From the NCBI GenBank assembly GCA_963752755.1, contig CAVVZJ010000012.1, positions 53,937 through 117,936 of the forward strand: 64,000 bases of DNA, given 5' to 3'. The notes below the pieces were generated by a model. It was not told the origin of the DNA and made no database searches. It saw only the letters and a program-made list of their open reading frames with translations. The translations under genes were made by a program, and so were the position numbers. This DNA is from CAVVZJ01 sp963752755. Lineage in GTDB: Bacteria; Planctomycetota; Planctomycetia; Isosphaerales; Isosphaeraceae. Positions 9,185 through 18,100 of this stretch are shown in pieces; the stretch's first letter is position 1, and every line of letters begins with the position of its first letter.

Positions 9185-9979
9185 ATGAGCCTCCCGGAGC
9201 TCACGCCGGTCAAGGATTTCCGCGTGGACGCCCTCCGCGTCCTTGTCTATGAGACCCGTGCCCAGATGGGACGCGCCGCTGCCGGGCATGTTGGCCGTGC
9301 GTTGACCGAGCGCCAGTCGTCGGCCGGCAAGGCCAACGTCGTCTTCGCCGCCGCGCCCAGCCAGGACGAGTTCCTCGCCGGCCTGGTGGCCCACCCCGGC
9401 ATCGACTGGTCCCGCGTCACCGCCTTCCACATGGACGAGTACCTCGGCCTCGACCCCGACCACCCCGCCTCCTTCCGCCGCTACCTCCACGAACACCTCT
9501 TCCGCCTCGCCGACATCGCCCCCGACCGCCTCCGTCTGATCCCCGGCGAGCAGACCGACCGCCCCCTGCGCGTCTGTCTCGACTACGAGGAGCAACTCCG
9601 CGCCGAGCCCACCGACATCGTCTGCGCCGGCATCGGCGAGAACGGCCACCTCGCCTTCAACGACCCCCCCGTCGCCGACTTCCTCGACCCCGTCTGGATC
9701 AAGGTCGTCCGGCTCGACGAAGCCTGCCGCGAGCAGCAGGTCCACGACGGCTGCTTCGCCGCGATCGAGGACGTGCCGACCCACGCCTTCACCCTCACCA
9801 TCCCCGCCTTGCTCGCCGCCCCGATTCTCTCCGTCGTCGTCCCCGGCCCCCGAAAGGCCGAGGCCGTCCTCGAAACCCTCAACGGCCCGATCTCCGAGGT
9901 CTGCCCCGCCAGCATCCTCCGCCGCCACGAAGGCGCCACGCTCTTCCTCGACCGCGACTCCGCCCGGCTCGTCCTCTAG
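9185..9979 (+). CDS. nagB: Glucosamine-6-phosphate deaminase/isomerase family protein
   Basis: NagB converts glucosamine-6-phosphate to fructose-6-phosphate and ammonia, linking amino-sugar recycling to glycolysis. Family motifs are complete in one frame: VVFAAAPSQDEF in the substrate loop, VTAFHMDEYLGL with the catalytic Asp/Glu, FNDPP within GIGENGHLAFNDPP, and VVVPGPRKAEAV. The length of 264 residues is typical. Some planctomycete members of this family may act on related sugar phosphates, so the substrate is probable, not certain. The ATG at 9185 is preceded by an A/G-rich stretch (GCCGAGAGAACGCC). It stands alone, with no neighbouring nagA. Confidence 0.85.
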   Translation: MSLPELTPVKDFRVDALRVLVYETRAQMGRAAAGHVGRALTERQSSAGKANVVFAAAPSQDEFLAGLVAHPGIDWSRVTAFHMDEYLGLDPDHPASFRRYLHEHLFRLADIAPDRLRLIPGEQTDRPLRVCLDYEEQLRAEPTDIVCAGIGENGHLAFNDPPVADFLDPVWIKVVRLDEACREQQVHDGCFAAIEDVPTHAFTLTIPALLAAPILSVVVPGPRKAEAVLETLNGPISEVCPASILRRHEGATLFLDRDSARLVL

Positions 9980-10068
9980 CCCGCCCGAGACACCCACGGA
10001 GCCGACTCTTCCCAGATCCTCGCTCCAGACGCCTTCCGATCACGAGTGTCGGAAGGGGACGCGATTCG

Positions 10069-10098
10069 TTCTTGCTCATGCGGCTCTTCTCCTATATC
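10069..10098 (+). promoter_or_regulatory. Possible sigma70-like promoter for the export gene
   Basis: TTCTTG (10069-10074) and TATATC (10093-10098) are 18 bp apart, about 50 bp before the polysaccharide export gene, in a locally AT-rich stretch. Just upstream a hairpin (10032-10039 with 10049-10056) may end the nagB transcript. Confidence 0.35.
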
Positions 10099-10151
10099 TT
10101 TTGTAGGCCCCCCATCTTCACAAAAGCTCGTCGAGCCCACGGAGTGAGACC

Positions 10152-11564
10152 ATGCGCCAGGGTAAGCGTCGCTGGGCGTTGCTGGGGTTCCTCGGTTTCC
10201 TGGGGATCGGCTGGGCCGGCCCGGCCTGCGGGCAGGAGGGAGCAACACGGTCGCCAGGCCCGAAATCCGGCGACCAGGAAAGCGTCCCGGTGAAGCCGGA
10301 GTCTCCAGGGCCGGAGGCTCCAGGGCCGGAACTCCGACCGTTCGCGCTCCCTCCCTCGCCGGCCGATCTCCTGCGCCAGCGGCGGGAGAAGCGCCAGCGA
10401 TCCGAACCCGAGTCTCCCGCGGAGTCGGGATTCCTAATACTCCCACCCGCCACCACACTCCCGCCCGCCACCACGTCGGAAGACCAGAACCTCCGCTCTC
10501 CGGGCTCGCAGGAGTTCCCGCCGCCTCCCGACTGGCCCTTCGATCAGAAGCCGTCCCCGTCAAGGCCGTCGGAGGACGCATTCCCGACGAACCCCAGCGT
10601 CAACCTCCCGCGCCGCATGGAAGACCAGTTGCCCGAACTGGGCTCGCTCCGCCCGCATCCCCCGGCGCCGATCCCCGACGATCCGCCGCCTCATGAGGGG
10701 GCGATGATCGACGTCTCCTTGACGGTCGAGCCGCCCGACATCCTGATCGTCGAAGTGCTGGAGGCGCTGCCCGGCCGGCCGATCAGCGGCGAGCACATGG
10801 TCCGGCCCGACGGCACCATGGAACTCGGATTCTATGGGCACATTCCGGTTCGCGGCCTGACGCTCAAGCAGGTCAAGGTCAAGGTCATCATGCACCTGAG
10901 GAAATACCTCAGCGACGAGGCCCTCGGGCTCATCGGCGACGATGGGGCCGGCTACCGTTATCTGATCACGCCCGACGAGTCCGACCGCGTGTTCGTGGAC
11001 ATCGCGGCGTACAACTCCGACGTCTATTACATCCAGGGTGACGTGGCCAATCCTGGACGCTTGCCGATCACCGGCAACGAGACGGTGCTCGACGCCCTCA
11101 ATTACGCGGGCGGCCTCACCAGCACGGCCGACGCGAAACACATCACGCTCTACCGCCCCGCTCGGGGCGACCATCCGAAGAAGGAATATCCGATCGACCT
11201 GGACGCCATCGTTCGCGGCGACGCCGAGCAGAACCTTCAAATCTTCCCCGGCGACCGGCTCGTCATCGACCGCGACCCGGTCGTAACCGCCACGATCCAG
11301 GTCGATCGTGCCGCGTCCTTGATCTCCAATGCCCATCAGTCGCTCCTCCGCCTCGCCTCGATGACGCGTTCCATCGACCTGGCCTTGGCAAACCGCGACC
11401 TGACCCCGGAGGCACGCGCCCGCCTGATCAACCAACTCGTCGATTTCTGGTGGCAGGCCGCCAGCCGGCCCGAGGGCCAACCCCTGGACGAGCCAGCCTT
11501 CAAGAACCAGATCCGCGCCCTCCTCGACTCAGGCACGCCGGTGCAGCCCACAAAGCCCAGGTGA
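10152..11564 (+). CDS. Wza-like polysaccharide export protein
   Basis: A periplasmic or outer-membrane polysaccharide export protein of 470 residues. A signal peptide (WALLGFLGFLGIGWAGPACG) is followed by about 150 residues rich in Pro, Glu and Ser, then the export domain from about residue 190: VEPPDILIVEVLEALPG, VRPDGTMELGFYGHIPVRG and LKQVKVKVIMHLRKYL. An SLBB-like domain follows (YIQGDVANPGRLPITGN, VLDALNYAGGLTSTAD, and FPGDRLVIDRDP near the end). The Cys at the signal cleavage region could be lipidated. No Wzc-type kinase or glycosyltransferases are adjacent. Confidence 0.8.
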   Translation: MRQGKRRWALLGFLGFLGIGWAGPACGQEGATRSPGPKSGDQESVPVKPESPGPEAPGPELRPFALPPSPADLLRQRREKRQRSEPESPAESGFLILPPATTLPPATTSEDQNLRSPGSQEFPPPPDWPFDQKPSPSRPSEDAFPTNPSVNLPRRMEDQLPELGSLRPHPPAPIPDDPPPHEGAMIDVSLTVEPPDILIVEVLEALPGRPISGEHMVRPDGTMELGFYGHIPVRGLTLKQVKVKVIMHLRKYLSDEALGLIGDDGAGYRYLITPDESDRVFVDIAAYNSDVYYIQGDVANPGRLPITGNETVLDALNYAGGLTSTADAKHITLYRPARGDHPKKEYPIDLDAIVRGDAEQNLQIFPGDRLVIDRDPVVTATIQVDRAASLISNAHQSLLRLASMTRSIDLALANRDLTPEARARLINQLVDFWWQAASRPEGQPLDEPAFKNQIRALLDSGTPVQPTKPR

Positions 11565-11667
11565 TCCGGCGCCCGTCTGGTGGCTCGATTCTCCGGGACG
11601 CGACCGGAGCCACCCGGCAGATTCCCCAATATCCGTGATGGATCTTTACCCCATCGACATGGTACTT

Positions 11668-11884
11668 CTACAGCCGCAGGAATTTGACGCCCGGGTGTTT
11701 GGCCCGCCATGTCTTGCCGTGCGACCTCCGGGCCACCTCGTTCCGATGTACATGGTAATCCACCAACGCCGTCGCCCGCGGCAATCTCAGTTCCGGCTCC
11801 TCCAACGCCGCCTCCAGCAACCGCACCCGACTTTCCGCACATCTCGTCCGTGATTTCGTCGAATTACCCCTCGCTCCCTCCCAG
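11668..11884 (-). pseudogene. Truncated unknown ORF next to the IS left end
   Basis: Reading leftward from the IS end, one frame is open for about 70 codons to a TAG at 11668-11670. It contains RVRLLEAALEEPELRLPRAT, ALVDYHVHRNEVARRSHGK and TWRAKHPGVKFLRL. The composition looks coding, but there is no start codon; the frame enters the IS end at 11885. It is probably the 3' end of a gene cut by the insertion. The family is not recognised. The neighbouring 11565-11667 holds nothing visible. Confidence 0.35.
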
Positions 11885-11959
11885 CTGTACTTTCCGTAAT
11901 TTAATTAATTCGGACTTCTCGCAAGGCATCCCGGCTGTTCCGCCTGGATGAGGAGCGGC

Positions 11960-12201
11960 TCAAGGCCTACGGGGCGAGGACAAGTGCTTGGTCACGCGCC
12001 CTCGCACCTGTTTGCGTAGTGGGGGGTGGACCAACGGGTCCATCCCCTCCGCCCGAATACGGCGTCGGTGAACGCGTCGATCGTGGACGGCGGCGAGTCG
12101 CGGAGTCGCGCCTGATCGTCGGGCGGCAAGCAGAAGGCGAGGTCGACGCAGAGTTCGGACAGGAGCCGGTCGACGCGGGCTGCAGACATCGGGATCGCCA
12201 T
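11960..12201 (-). CDS. Short hypothetical protein inside the IS, frameshifted
   Basis: An approximately 80-residue protein divergent from the transposase. The N-terminal part reads MSAARVDRLLSELCVDLAF, CLPPDDQARLRDSPPST and IDAFTDAVF. After one frame change near 12055 it continues AEGMDPLVHPPLRKQVRGRV and stops at TGA 11960-11962. Start candidates are ATG 12201 and 12189. The coherent composition across the junction supports a real gene. Lying between the left inverted repeat and the transposase, it may be an IS passenger or accessory gene. Function unknown. Confidence 0.45.
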
Positions 12202-12305
12202 GCGCCGCCCCCCGGCCTTGCCGGCGTTGAGGGGACGGGGGCCGACCCGATCGGGACGATGGCGGTTACCACACTGCCTGACACCCCGACCGGAGTCGGC
12301 CCCCG

Positions 12306-13639
12306 ATGACATCCTCGCATCCGACGCTCGCGCCTTGCCAGTGGTTCGCCCGGCTCGCCGCCGCCCTCGACCGTCGCTCCGCCCCGAGGCTCGCCCTCCT
12401 GCTCCTTGGGGCCGTCCTGGCCCGGGGACGGCGGACCGTCACCACCTGGATCAGGGCGGCCAAGCTCAGCGGCCAGTATCAGCCCGGCTCCATCGCCGTC
12501 GCGGCGGCCGGCAAGCGGGCCGACCGCATCGCCCGACGCCTCCTGACCGAGGTGGTCACACTGCTGCTCAAGGGGGCCCCGCGGCTGACCCTCGCCCTGG
12601 ACGACACCCCGACCCGGCGGTACGGGCCCCACGTCCAGGGGGCGGGCATCCACCACAACCCGACCCCCGGCCCGGCCGGCTCGCCCTCCGTCCAGGGCCA
12701 CGTCTTCGTCGTCCTGGGCCTCCTCGTGCCCCACAAGGCGCGTGGGGGACGGTCGCCCTGCCGCTGCGGGCCCGACTCTATGTCCGCAAGAAAGACCTAC
12801 CCGGCATCGGCCCGAAGCACCGGCCACCGTTCCGGACCAAACTGGAGCGGGCCGTCGAACTGCTCCGAGTGGTCAAGCCGTGGCTCGGCCTGCTGAAGTT
12901 GCCGATCGGGGTGGTGGCCGACGGGGCATACGCCAAGAAGGACTTCCTCAAGCCGGCGGCGGCCCTGGGGATGACGGTCGTCAGCCGGCTCCGCAAGGAT
13001 GCGGCCCTGCGGACCGTGCCCGGGCCGAAGCCGCCGGGTCGGCGGGGCCCGGCCCCGACCTACGGCCCGGACGTGATCGACCTGGCCAAGCGGGCCGGCC
13101 AGCGACGTGGCTGGTCCTCCGGCACCTTCGCCCTGTACGGGGAGAAGGCGGTCAAGCGGTACAAGACGTTCCTGGCGACCTGGAGGCCGGCCGGTGGCGT
13201 TATCCGGGTGGTCCTGGTGGACGAGCCGAACGGCTGGAGGGCGTTCTTCTGCACCGACGCATCGGCGAGCGTGGCGGACATCCTGACAACCGTGGCGAAT
13301 CGCTTCTCGCTGGAGATCACCTTCCGCGACTGCAAGGAGATCGTCGGGGCGGGCCAGCAGCAGGTGCGGTTCGTGGGGGCCAACGTGGGGGCGTTCCACC
13401 TTTGCCTGTGGAGGTTCACCATGACCGAGGCGTGGGCCTGGGGCCGCAAGGACGAGGAGCTGGTAGACCGTTCGGCGTCGCCGTGGGACAGCCCGACTCG
13501 CCGCCCGAGCCACGCGGACGAGCGCCGCGCTTGGCGGCGGGCGCTGCGGGGCGAGGAAATCCGAGCGGTTCTCCGCCCCGGGGTGACCGAGTTGGAGATT
13601 CAGGCGACGGCCGATAGGCTGCTCAGCCTGGCCGCGTGA
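12306..13639 (+). CDS. DDE transposase of an IS701/IS4-like element, one frameshift
   Basis: The transposase has an RNase H-like DDE core: the first Asp in LTLALDDTPTRRYGP (about residue 100), the second in GVVADGAYAKKDF and the Glu in LEITFRDCKEIVGAG. Other conserved stretches are GAGIHHNPTPGPAG and LPLRARLYVRKKDLP. The first part lies in the frame of the ATG at 12306 and the rest in the next frame; the change falls near 12740, so the copy as read is inactive unless this is a sequence error. About 445 residues joined. GGGGGCCGAC near 12237 and its inverted copy near 12294 form a hairpin in the leader. Confidence 0.8.
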
Positions 13640-13665
13640 CATACATGATCTCCCGGAAAGTGCAG

Positions 13666-14071
13666 CCAGATAGTCAAAGACGGGCATGCCGTAGATTTGG
13701 TCGAAGGCGGTCCGCCCGGTGCGGACGCTCTCCAGCAGGTCACCCCAGCATCGGTAGTGCTCCTCGCCCATCATGATCGCCATCGCCCGCTGCGAGCCGG
13801 AGACGTCGCTGCGGAGGCACTAGGAAAGCGGTGTCTGCGTGAACTGCCCCTCCTCGCCCTCGGAGAAGACTCCCACGCTCGCCAGGGCACGCAGGAGCCG
13901 GTAGAGGGAGCGGGCGTGCGTCCCGGTGGACCGGGCAAGCTCCTCGGTGGTTCTGGGACGATCGGCCAGCAGGTCGGCGAGCTTGAGCTTGGCGGCGACG
14001 TGGACGATCTGCGAGACCCAGTACCCGGTGATCATCCGGGCCATCCGGTCCTGGGGCGTTGGCTCGGTCAT
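13666..14071 (-). pseudogene. IS-truncated O-methyltransferase with a nonsense codon
   Basis: The N-terminal half of an acetylserotonin O-methyltransferase-like SAM enzyme. The dimerisation domain reads ITGYWVSQIVHVAAKLKLAD, LLADRPRTTEELARSTGTH, SLYRLLRALASVGVF, and TQTPLS before an in-frame TAG at 13820-13822. The same frame continues CLRSDVSGSQRAMAIMMGEE, HYRCWGDLLESVRTG and IYGMPVFDYL, then runs into the IS end at 13665. The SAM-binding half is absent. Nonsense by base substitution plus IS truncation shows true decay rather than an indel artefact. With the neighbouring P450 it suggests a dismantled tailoring cluster. Confidence 0.8.
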
Positions 14072-14298
14072 CGATGGCTCCTCCCTGGCTTGGTCCTCGA
14101 TCGGGAATCGGGAGGATACCGCCGGTTCGACGCCGGGGGCAAGGCGATCACGATCGAGGTCAGCCGGCCAGATCCGACGTCGGCCTCCCCTCGGGCGACC
14201 CGGCGGAGGTCGCTGGCGGGTGATCCGGTCCCGGAAGAACCGCTCGGATTTGAGGCCGTGCGGAATCGGCGAGCATCGACGTCAACCAATGCCCTCAC
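14068..14298 (-). CDS. Possible 76-residue ORF linking P450 and methyltransferase
   Basis: Its GTG start overlaps the P450 stop by four bases (GTGA), and its stop overlaps the methyltransferase ATG by four (ATGA), the pattern of translational coupling on both sides. The sequence itself (VDVDARRFRTASNPSG and on) is low in hydrophobic core residues and not recognised, so it may be chance or carry an indel. Confidence 0.3.
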   Translation of the reverse strand: MRALVDVDARRFRTASNPSGSSGTGSPASDLRRVARGEADVGSGRLTSIVIALPPASNRRYPPDSRSRTKPGRSHR

Positions 14299-15686
14299 GG
14301 CGAGCCGCCGTCCGGCGCCCCGGAGCCCTGGGCGGATCTCGTGAGGCCCGGTCCCTCACGCTCCTGGACCCGCATCGTGATCCCATGCCTCGGACGCATC
14401 GTGATCGACGCCACCAGATCCAGGGGTTCGTCGCTGACCGACCTCAAGCGATAACGCCGGGCGACCGTCGCCAGGACCAGCACCGCCTCCACCAGGGCGA
14501 ACTGCTGGCCGACGCAGATCCGGGGGCCGTCCCCGAACGGGAAGTAGGCGCATCGGGGCAGCCGCCGCTCCAGGTCGTCCGCCCACCGCTCGGGCCGGAA
14601 CGCCTCCGGTTCCTCGTACCACCTCGGGTCCCGGTGGACGACCCACTGGATCGTGAGCACCTGCGTCCCCCTGGGGACGTGGTAGCCGCCGATCTCGCAG
14701 TCGGCGACCGCCTCCCGCCCCAGGCCCCAGGCCGGCGGGTAGAGCCGCATCGACTCCTTGACCACCCACTCCGCATATCGAAGCCGGGGGAGGTCCTCGA
14801 CCGTCGGTTGGCGGTCCCCGAGGACCTGATCCAACTCGGCGACCAGCCGGGCCTCGGCCTCGGGATGCCGGGCCAGCAGGAAAAAGGTGTAGGAGAGGGC
14901 CAGGGCCGTCGTCTCGTGCCCGGCCAGCAGCAGCGTCACCAACTCGTCCCGGAGTTGCCGGTCGGTCAGCCGGTCGCCATCCTGCCGCTGGGCCTCCAGC
15001 AGCCGTGCGAGGAGGCTCCCCGGCTCAAGCTCGCCGGCCCGACCCCGGCGGATGAGGTCGAAGGCGATCCCGTCCAGAAGCCGCACCGCCCGGCGGAACC
15101 GCAGGTTCGAAGGGGCCGGCAGCCAGCGGAGGATCGGCGACCAGAAGAGCGGGTTGAGGAAGTGGTCGCTGAGGACCCCGACCGCCGCCACGAGTCCCTC
15201 GGCACGGTCGGCGAGGTCGGCCCCGAGGAGGCAGCGGGCGACGACATCGAGCGTCACCCGCATCAGGTCGGCGTGGACGTCCCGCACCTGGCCGTCCCGC
15301 CAGGTCGCCAGCATCCGAGTCGCCGCCTCCACCATGACCGGGGCGTAACCCCGGACCTGCTGGGCGAGGAACGCCGGCTGGATCAGCCGCCGCTGCCGCC
15401 GCCAGAGTTCGCCCTCGCTGGTCAGCAGGCCGTGGCCGAAGACCGACGTGCTGATCTGGAGGGGCCGGTCCTTGATGAAGTGCTGGCTCTTGGAGCGGAG
15501 GACCTGCTCGATCTGGTCGGGGTGGCTGAACAGGTAGCAGGGCATCCGGCCCAGGCGGAAGCGGACCGCATCGCCGTACTGGCGGGCCAGCCGGGTCATG
15601 AAGCCGAGGGTGTCACGGGCGTACTCGGGGAGGCAGCCGAGCAGGAAGTGCCCCCTGGGTCCCGGCGGGATCTTCGCCTGCGTCAT
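14295..15686 (-). CDS. Cytochrome P450
   Basis: A soluble haem-thiolate monooxygenase of 463 residues with no N-terminal anchor. The proline-rich start is IPPGPRGHFLLGCLPEYARD. The I-helix oxygen-binding motif is LLLAGHETTALALSY (about residue 250), the K-helix ExxR is in VKESMRLYPPAWG, FRPERW is the PERF-like motif and FPFGDGPRICVGQQFA carries the Cys haem ligand. It lies in one uninterrupted frame. The sequence resembles bacterial CYP102/CYP4-like fatty acid or terpene hydroxylases; the substrate is not predictable. No ferredoxin or reductase is adjacent. It follows the DUF2325 gene with a 3-bp gap. Confidence 0.92.
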   Translation of the reverse strand: MTQAKIPPGPRGHFLLGCLPEYARDTLGFMTRLARQYGDAVRFRLGRMPCYLFSHPDQIEQVLRSKSQHFIKDRPLQISTSVFGHGLLTSEGELWRRQRRLIQPAFLAQQVRGYAPVMVEAATRMLATWRDGQVRDVHADLMRVTLDVVARCLLGADLADRAEGLVAAVGVLSDHFLNPLFWSPILRWLPAPSNLRFRRAVRLLDGIAFDLIRRGRAGELEPGSLLARLLEAQRQDGDRLTDRQLRDELVTLLLAGHETTALALSYTFFLLARHPEAEARLVAELDQVLGDRQPTVEDLPRLRYAEWVVKESMRLYPPAWGLGREAVADCEIGGYHVPRGTQVLTIQWVVHRDPRWYEEPEAFRPERWADDLERRLPRCAYFPFGDGPRICVGQQFALVEAVLVLATVARRYRLRSVSDEPLDLVASITMRPRHGITMRVQEREGPGLTRSAQGSGAPDGGSP

Positions 15687-15689
15687 CCT

Positions 15690-16470
15690 TCATCCTCCCC
15701 GGAGCCGCTCGCCGCACTGCGAGAGGATCTGGGCGGCGACCTGATTCGGGTTGTAGCCGCCCGGCAGTCGGACCAGGGGCTTGCCGTGGCGGTCGCAGAA
15801 CTGCCGGACCTCGCCGAACGAGTGGCTCGACCAGCGGATCGCCAGCAGGACCAACGCCACGTCCGGGCGGGCGATGGCGGTCTCGAAGGAGGCGACCGGC
15901 TGGTGCTCCTTCGTCTCGATCCAGAGGACCTCCTCCAGGTCCAGCGCCTCCTTGAGGGCGTCCTGGGCTTCGGGTCGGCGATCACCGCCGATCAGCACGA
16001 CGCTCTTGCCGGAGAGCAGCCGGGCCGCTTGCTTCACCTCGGCGGTCGGCTCGGGGGCGACCCTCGCCTCGATCCGGGGTCGGTGACGTCGAGCCCGCCG
16101 GCCTTCCCCGGCCAGGGCCTCGATGCGGGCCAGCAGGTCGGGCCAGCGGCATGGGTCCGCCAGGTCGTCGGCCCGCATGTGCCGCCTGAGGTAGATGCGG
16201 TACCGGGCGGCGGTCTGCTGTACCCAATCGTAGGCCGCCAACTGGTCGGGGTCGTCCGGGGCCTGGAGACGCTGGAGGGCCTGTCGGACCATCGATTGGG
16301 CCTCGGCGAGCAGGGGCAAAGATCGCTCGATGGCCCCACGGTCGGCCCCGACAGTCCGCCACCAGCGACAGCCCCCCGGCGAGGGCCTCGAAGCACCCGC
16401 CCACCTCATCGAGCAGCGAGAGATCAGGCGATTGCGAGGCGTTGGTGGCGATCATCCAGTAGAAAGCCAT
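15690..16470 (-). CDS. DUF2325 domain protein, one frameshift
   Basis: The C-terminal domain matches DUF2325: SGKSVVLIGGDRRPEAQ, LDLEEVLWIETKEHQP, PDVALVLLAIRWSSHSFGEV and FCDRHGKPLVRLPGGYNPN. This is a Rossmann-like fold of unknown function. The N-terminal part is helical (LPLLAEAQSMVRQALQRLQ, QTAARYRIYLRRHM). The start lies in another frame (MAFYWMIATNASQSPDLSLL, then CFEALAGGLSLV) with the change near 16370. It overlaps the upstream unknown gene by 47 bases and precedes the P450 gene. Confidence 0.7.
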
Positions 16471-16980
16471 CCGTCAAGCGGTCGGCCCATTCGGCGATCT
16501 CCGGGTCCGTCGGGGCGTCCTCGGCCTGGGCGTCTGTCGCCTCACGAGCCTGGCGTTGTCGTTCTGCGGCCCAGCGTGCCGCCTCGGCCTTCGACCGGCA
16601 GCGGGCCTCGATCGCCGAGATGTCGTCGCCCATCTCGGGCCGGATGGTCGGCTTCTCGGGAGAGCGTGACTCGTCGGCGATCGGTCTTCGCCTCCCGAGC
16701 GTCAATTCGTGGAGCGGCTCGGGTTCCTGCGGGCGAATGCGGCTTGTCCTCGGGACTGCTGGGCGGTCGGGTCTCGGCCTCTCCGGCGAACCCGGCAGAG
16801 ACGTCCTCGATTGAGGACATCGCCGTGGACCGGCTCGGCGTGGCGACACGGGCCTCCGGTCGCCGCCAGGATCTCCTGGGCCAGTGCCCGCAGGTCGGCC
16901 CGGAGGTCGTCATCCTCGGCGGCCAGGGCGATGAGGCGACGGGCCTCGGCCTCGATGATCTTCAACTCCCAGCCGGCCAT
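16424..16980 (-). CDS. Unknown acidic/helical protein, frameshifted
   Basis: Three frame segments join into one protein of about 185 residues: WELKIIEAEARRLIALAAED (first), STAMSSIEDVSAGF with a Pro/Ser/Glu-rich linker (second), and DDISAIEARCRSKAEAARWA, AERQRQAREATDAQAEDAPT and EIAEWADRLTDGFLLD (third). Frame changes fall near 16850 and 16740. The last part is a charged, Ala-rich helix, perhaps a coiled coil. No family was recognised. It overlaps the start of the DUF2325 gene, suggesting co-translation and a shared role. Confidence 0.5.
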
Positions 16981-17010
16981 CGTCCCCTCCTTGCCGGAGA
17001 CTCTGGAGTC

Positions 17011-17687
17011 TCACGGCTTCCTCGCCGAGACCAGTGCCCCCTGCGTACAGGACGACGTGCGATAGCCCGTCCAGCCGTGGAACCTCGCTTCGGCGAATCC
17101 CGGCCTCCGCCAGCATCCCCAGGAGCGACCGCTCCCATACGGCCCCGGCGATTCAGTCCGACCAGGAACCCTTGTTCGCCACCTCCTCGGGCGTGACCTC
17201 CGACTCCAGCAGGATGTCGGCCATCTGGAGCCGACCGCCCGGACTTCAGCACCCGGAAGACCTCGGTCAGAACTGCCGGCTTGTCGGGGCAGAGGTTGAA
17301 CACACCGTTGGAGATCATCCGATCGACCGAACCGTCGGGCAGCGGGAGATGCTCGACCTCGCCCCGGAGGAACTCGACGTTCCCCAGGCCGAGGGCCTCG
17401 GCGTTGTGCCGGGCCTTGGCGACCATCTCGGGCGTCATGTCCACGCCGATGGCCTTGCCGCTCGGACCCACCCGGCGGGCCGCCAGCAGGGTGTCCAAGC
17501 CGGCTCCGCAGCCCAGGTCGAGCACCGTCTGGCCGGGATCGGGCACGCCCAGCGAGATCGGGTTGCCGACCCCGCAGAACGACTCCGTGACCGACGCCGG
17601 CAGGGCATCGACCTCGCCGGCGTCGTAGCCCAGGGCCTTGGCGCTGTCCGGCCCGACGGGGAACTTCTGCTCCTGGGCCGGGGACAT
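17011..17687 (-). CDS. ArsM-like SAM methyltransferase, frameshifted
   Basis: A class I methyltransferase resembling arsenite methyltransferases. TVLDLGCGAGLDTLLAAR is SAM motif I, GVDMTPEMVAKARHN motif II and LPDGSVDRMISNGVFNLCPD the post-motif region. The C-terminus RFHGWTGYRTSSCTQGALV is a hallmark of ArsM-like proteins. Cysteines occur in SFCGVGNP, NLCPDKP and SSCTQG, consistent with metalloid ligands, though not at all canonical positions. Frame changes occur near 17235 and 17150. No arsR, arsC or pump gene is adjacent, so arsenic methylation is only likely. A hairpin lies just upstream. Confidence 0.6.
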
Positions 17688-18100
17688 GGCGATCCTGGTG
17701 AATCGCTCCGATGATCGAGCATCGGAGGTCGTCGGGATGCGGCTGGACGCTCTCCACCGTCGGTCTCCTCCCGAGGTTCGGGGCCTGGTCTCGATGATAG
17801 CGAACCAACGTCTCCAGGGCGAATCGAGACCAAAGGGGACTCTCGATCCGTCCGGGTCTTTGACCCGCCGGACCCTGTTGGAGACAATCGGGCCGATGTA
17901 CCGTCGTAGCCAGTGAGCATCGGTTTCGATCGGGCCTCAGAACGCAACTCGAATTCCGCCGAGGTCGCTCGGCTCGGACGGTGGAGCTTCCCCGGCTCGT
18001 TGGATGGTGCAACGTGGCTCGGATGGTTGGCGTGTCCCCGGCAGAGTCGGCCCATCGTCGCCCTTGTCTCCAACTCCAGGTCTCTTGAGGAAGGTCCACG
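17688..18100. promoter_or_regulatory. Divergent intergenic region with an 8-bp palindrome
   Basis: This lies between the ArsM-like gene and the sialidase gene. CTCCGATG (17706-17713) and CATCGGAG (17720-17727) form a perfect inverted repeat with a 6-nt spacer, 19 bp before the methyltransferase start, a fitting place for a repressor site. Otherwise no gene or clear promoter was seen. Confidence 0.4.

Larger units (their letters stand above)
11885..13665. mobile_element. IS701/IS4-like insertion sequence with a divergent passenger ORF
   Basis: CTGTACTTTCCG at 11885-11896 is inverted as CGGAAAGTGCAG at 13654-13665 (11 of 12 match). CCAG occurs immediately outside both ends (11881-11884, 13666-13669), a possible 4-bp target duplication. 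Inside are the plus-strand DDE transposase and a short minus-strand gene. Right of the element a methyltransferase is truncated; its missing half is not found to the left, so a deletion accompanied or followed insertion. Confidence 0.6.
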
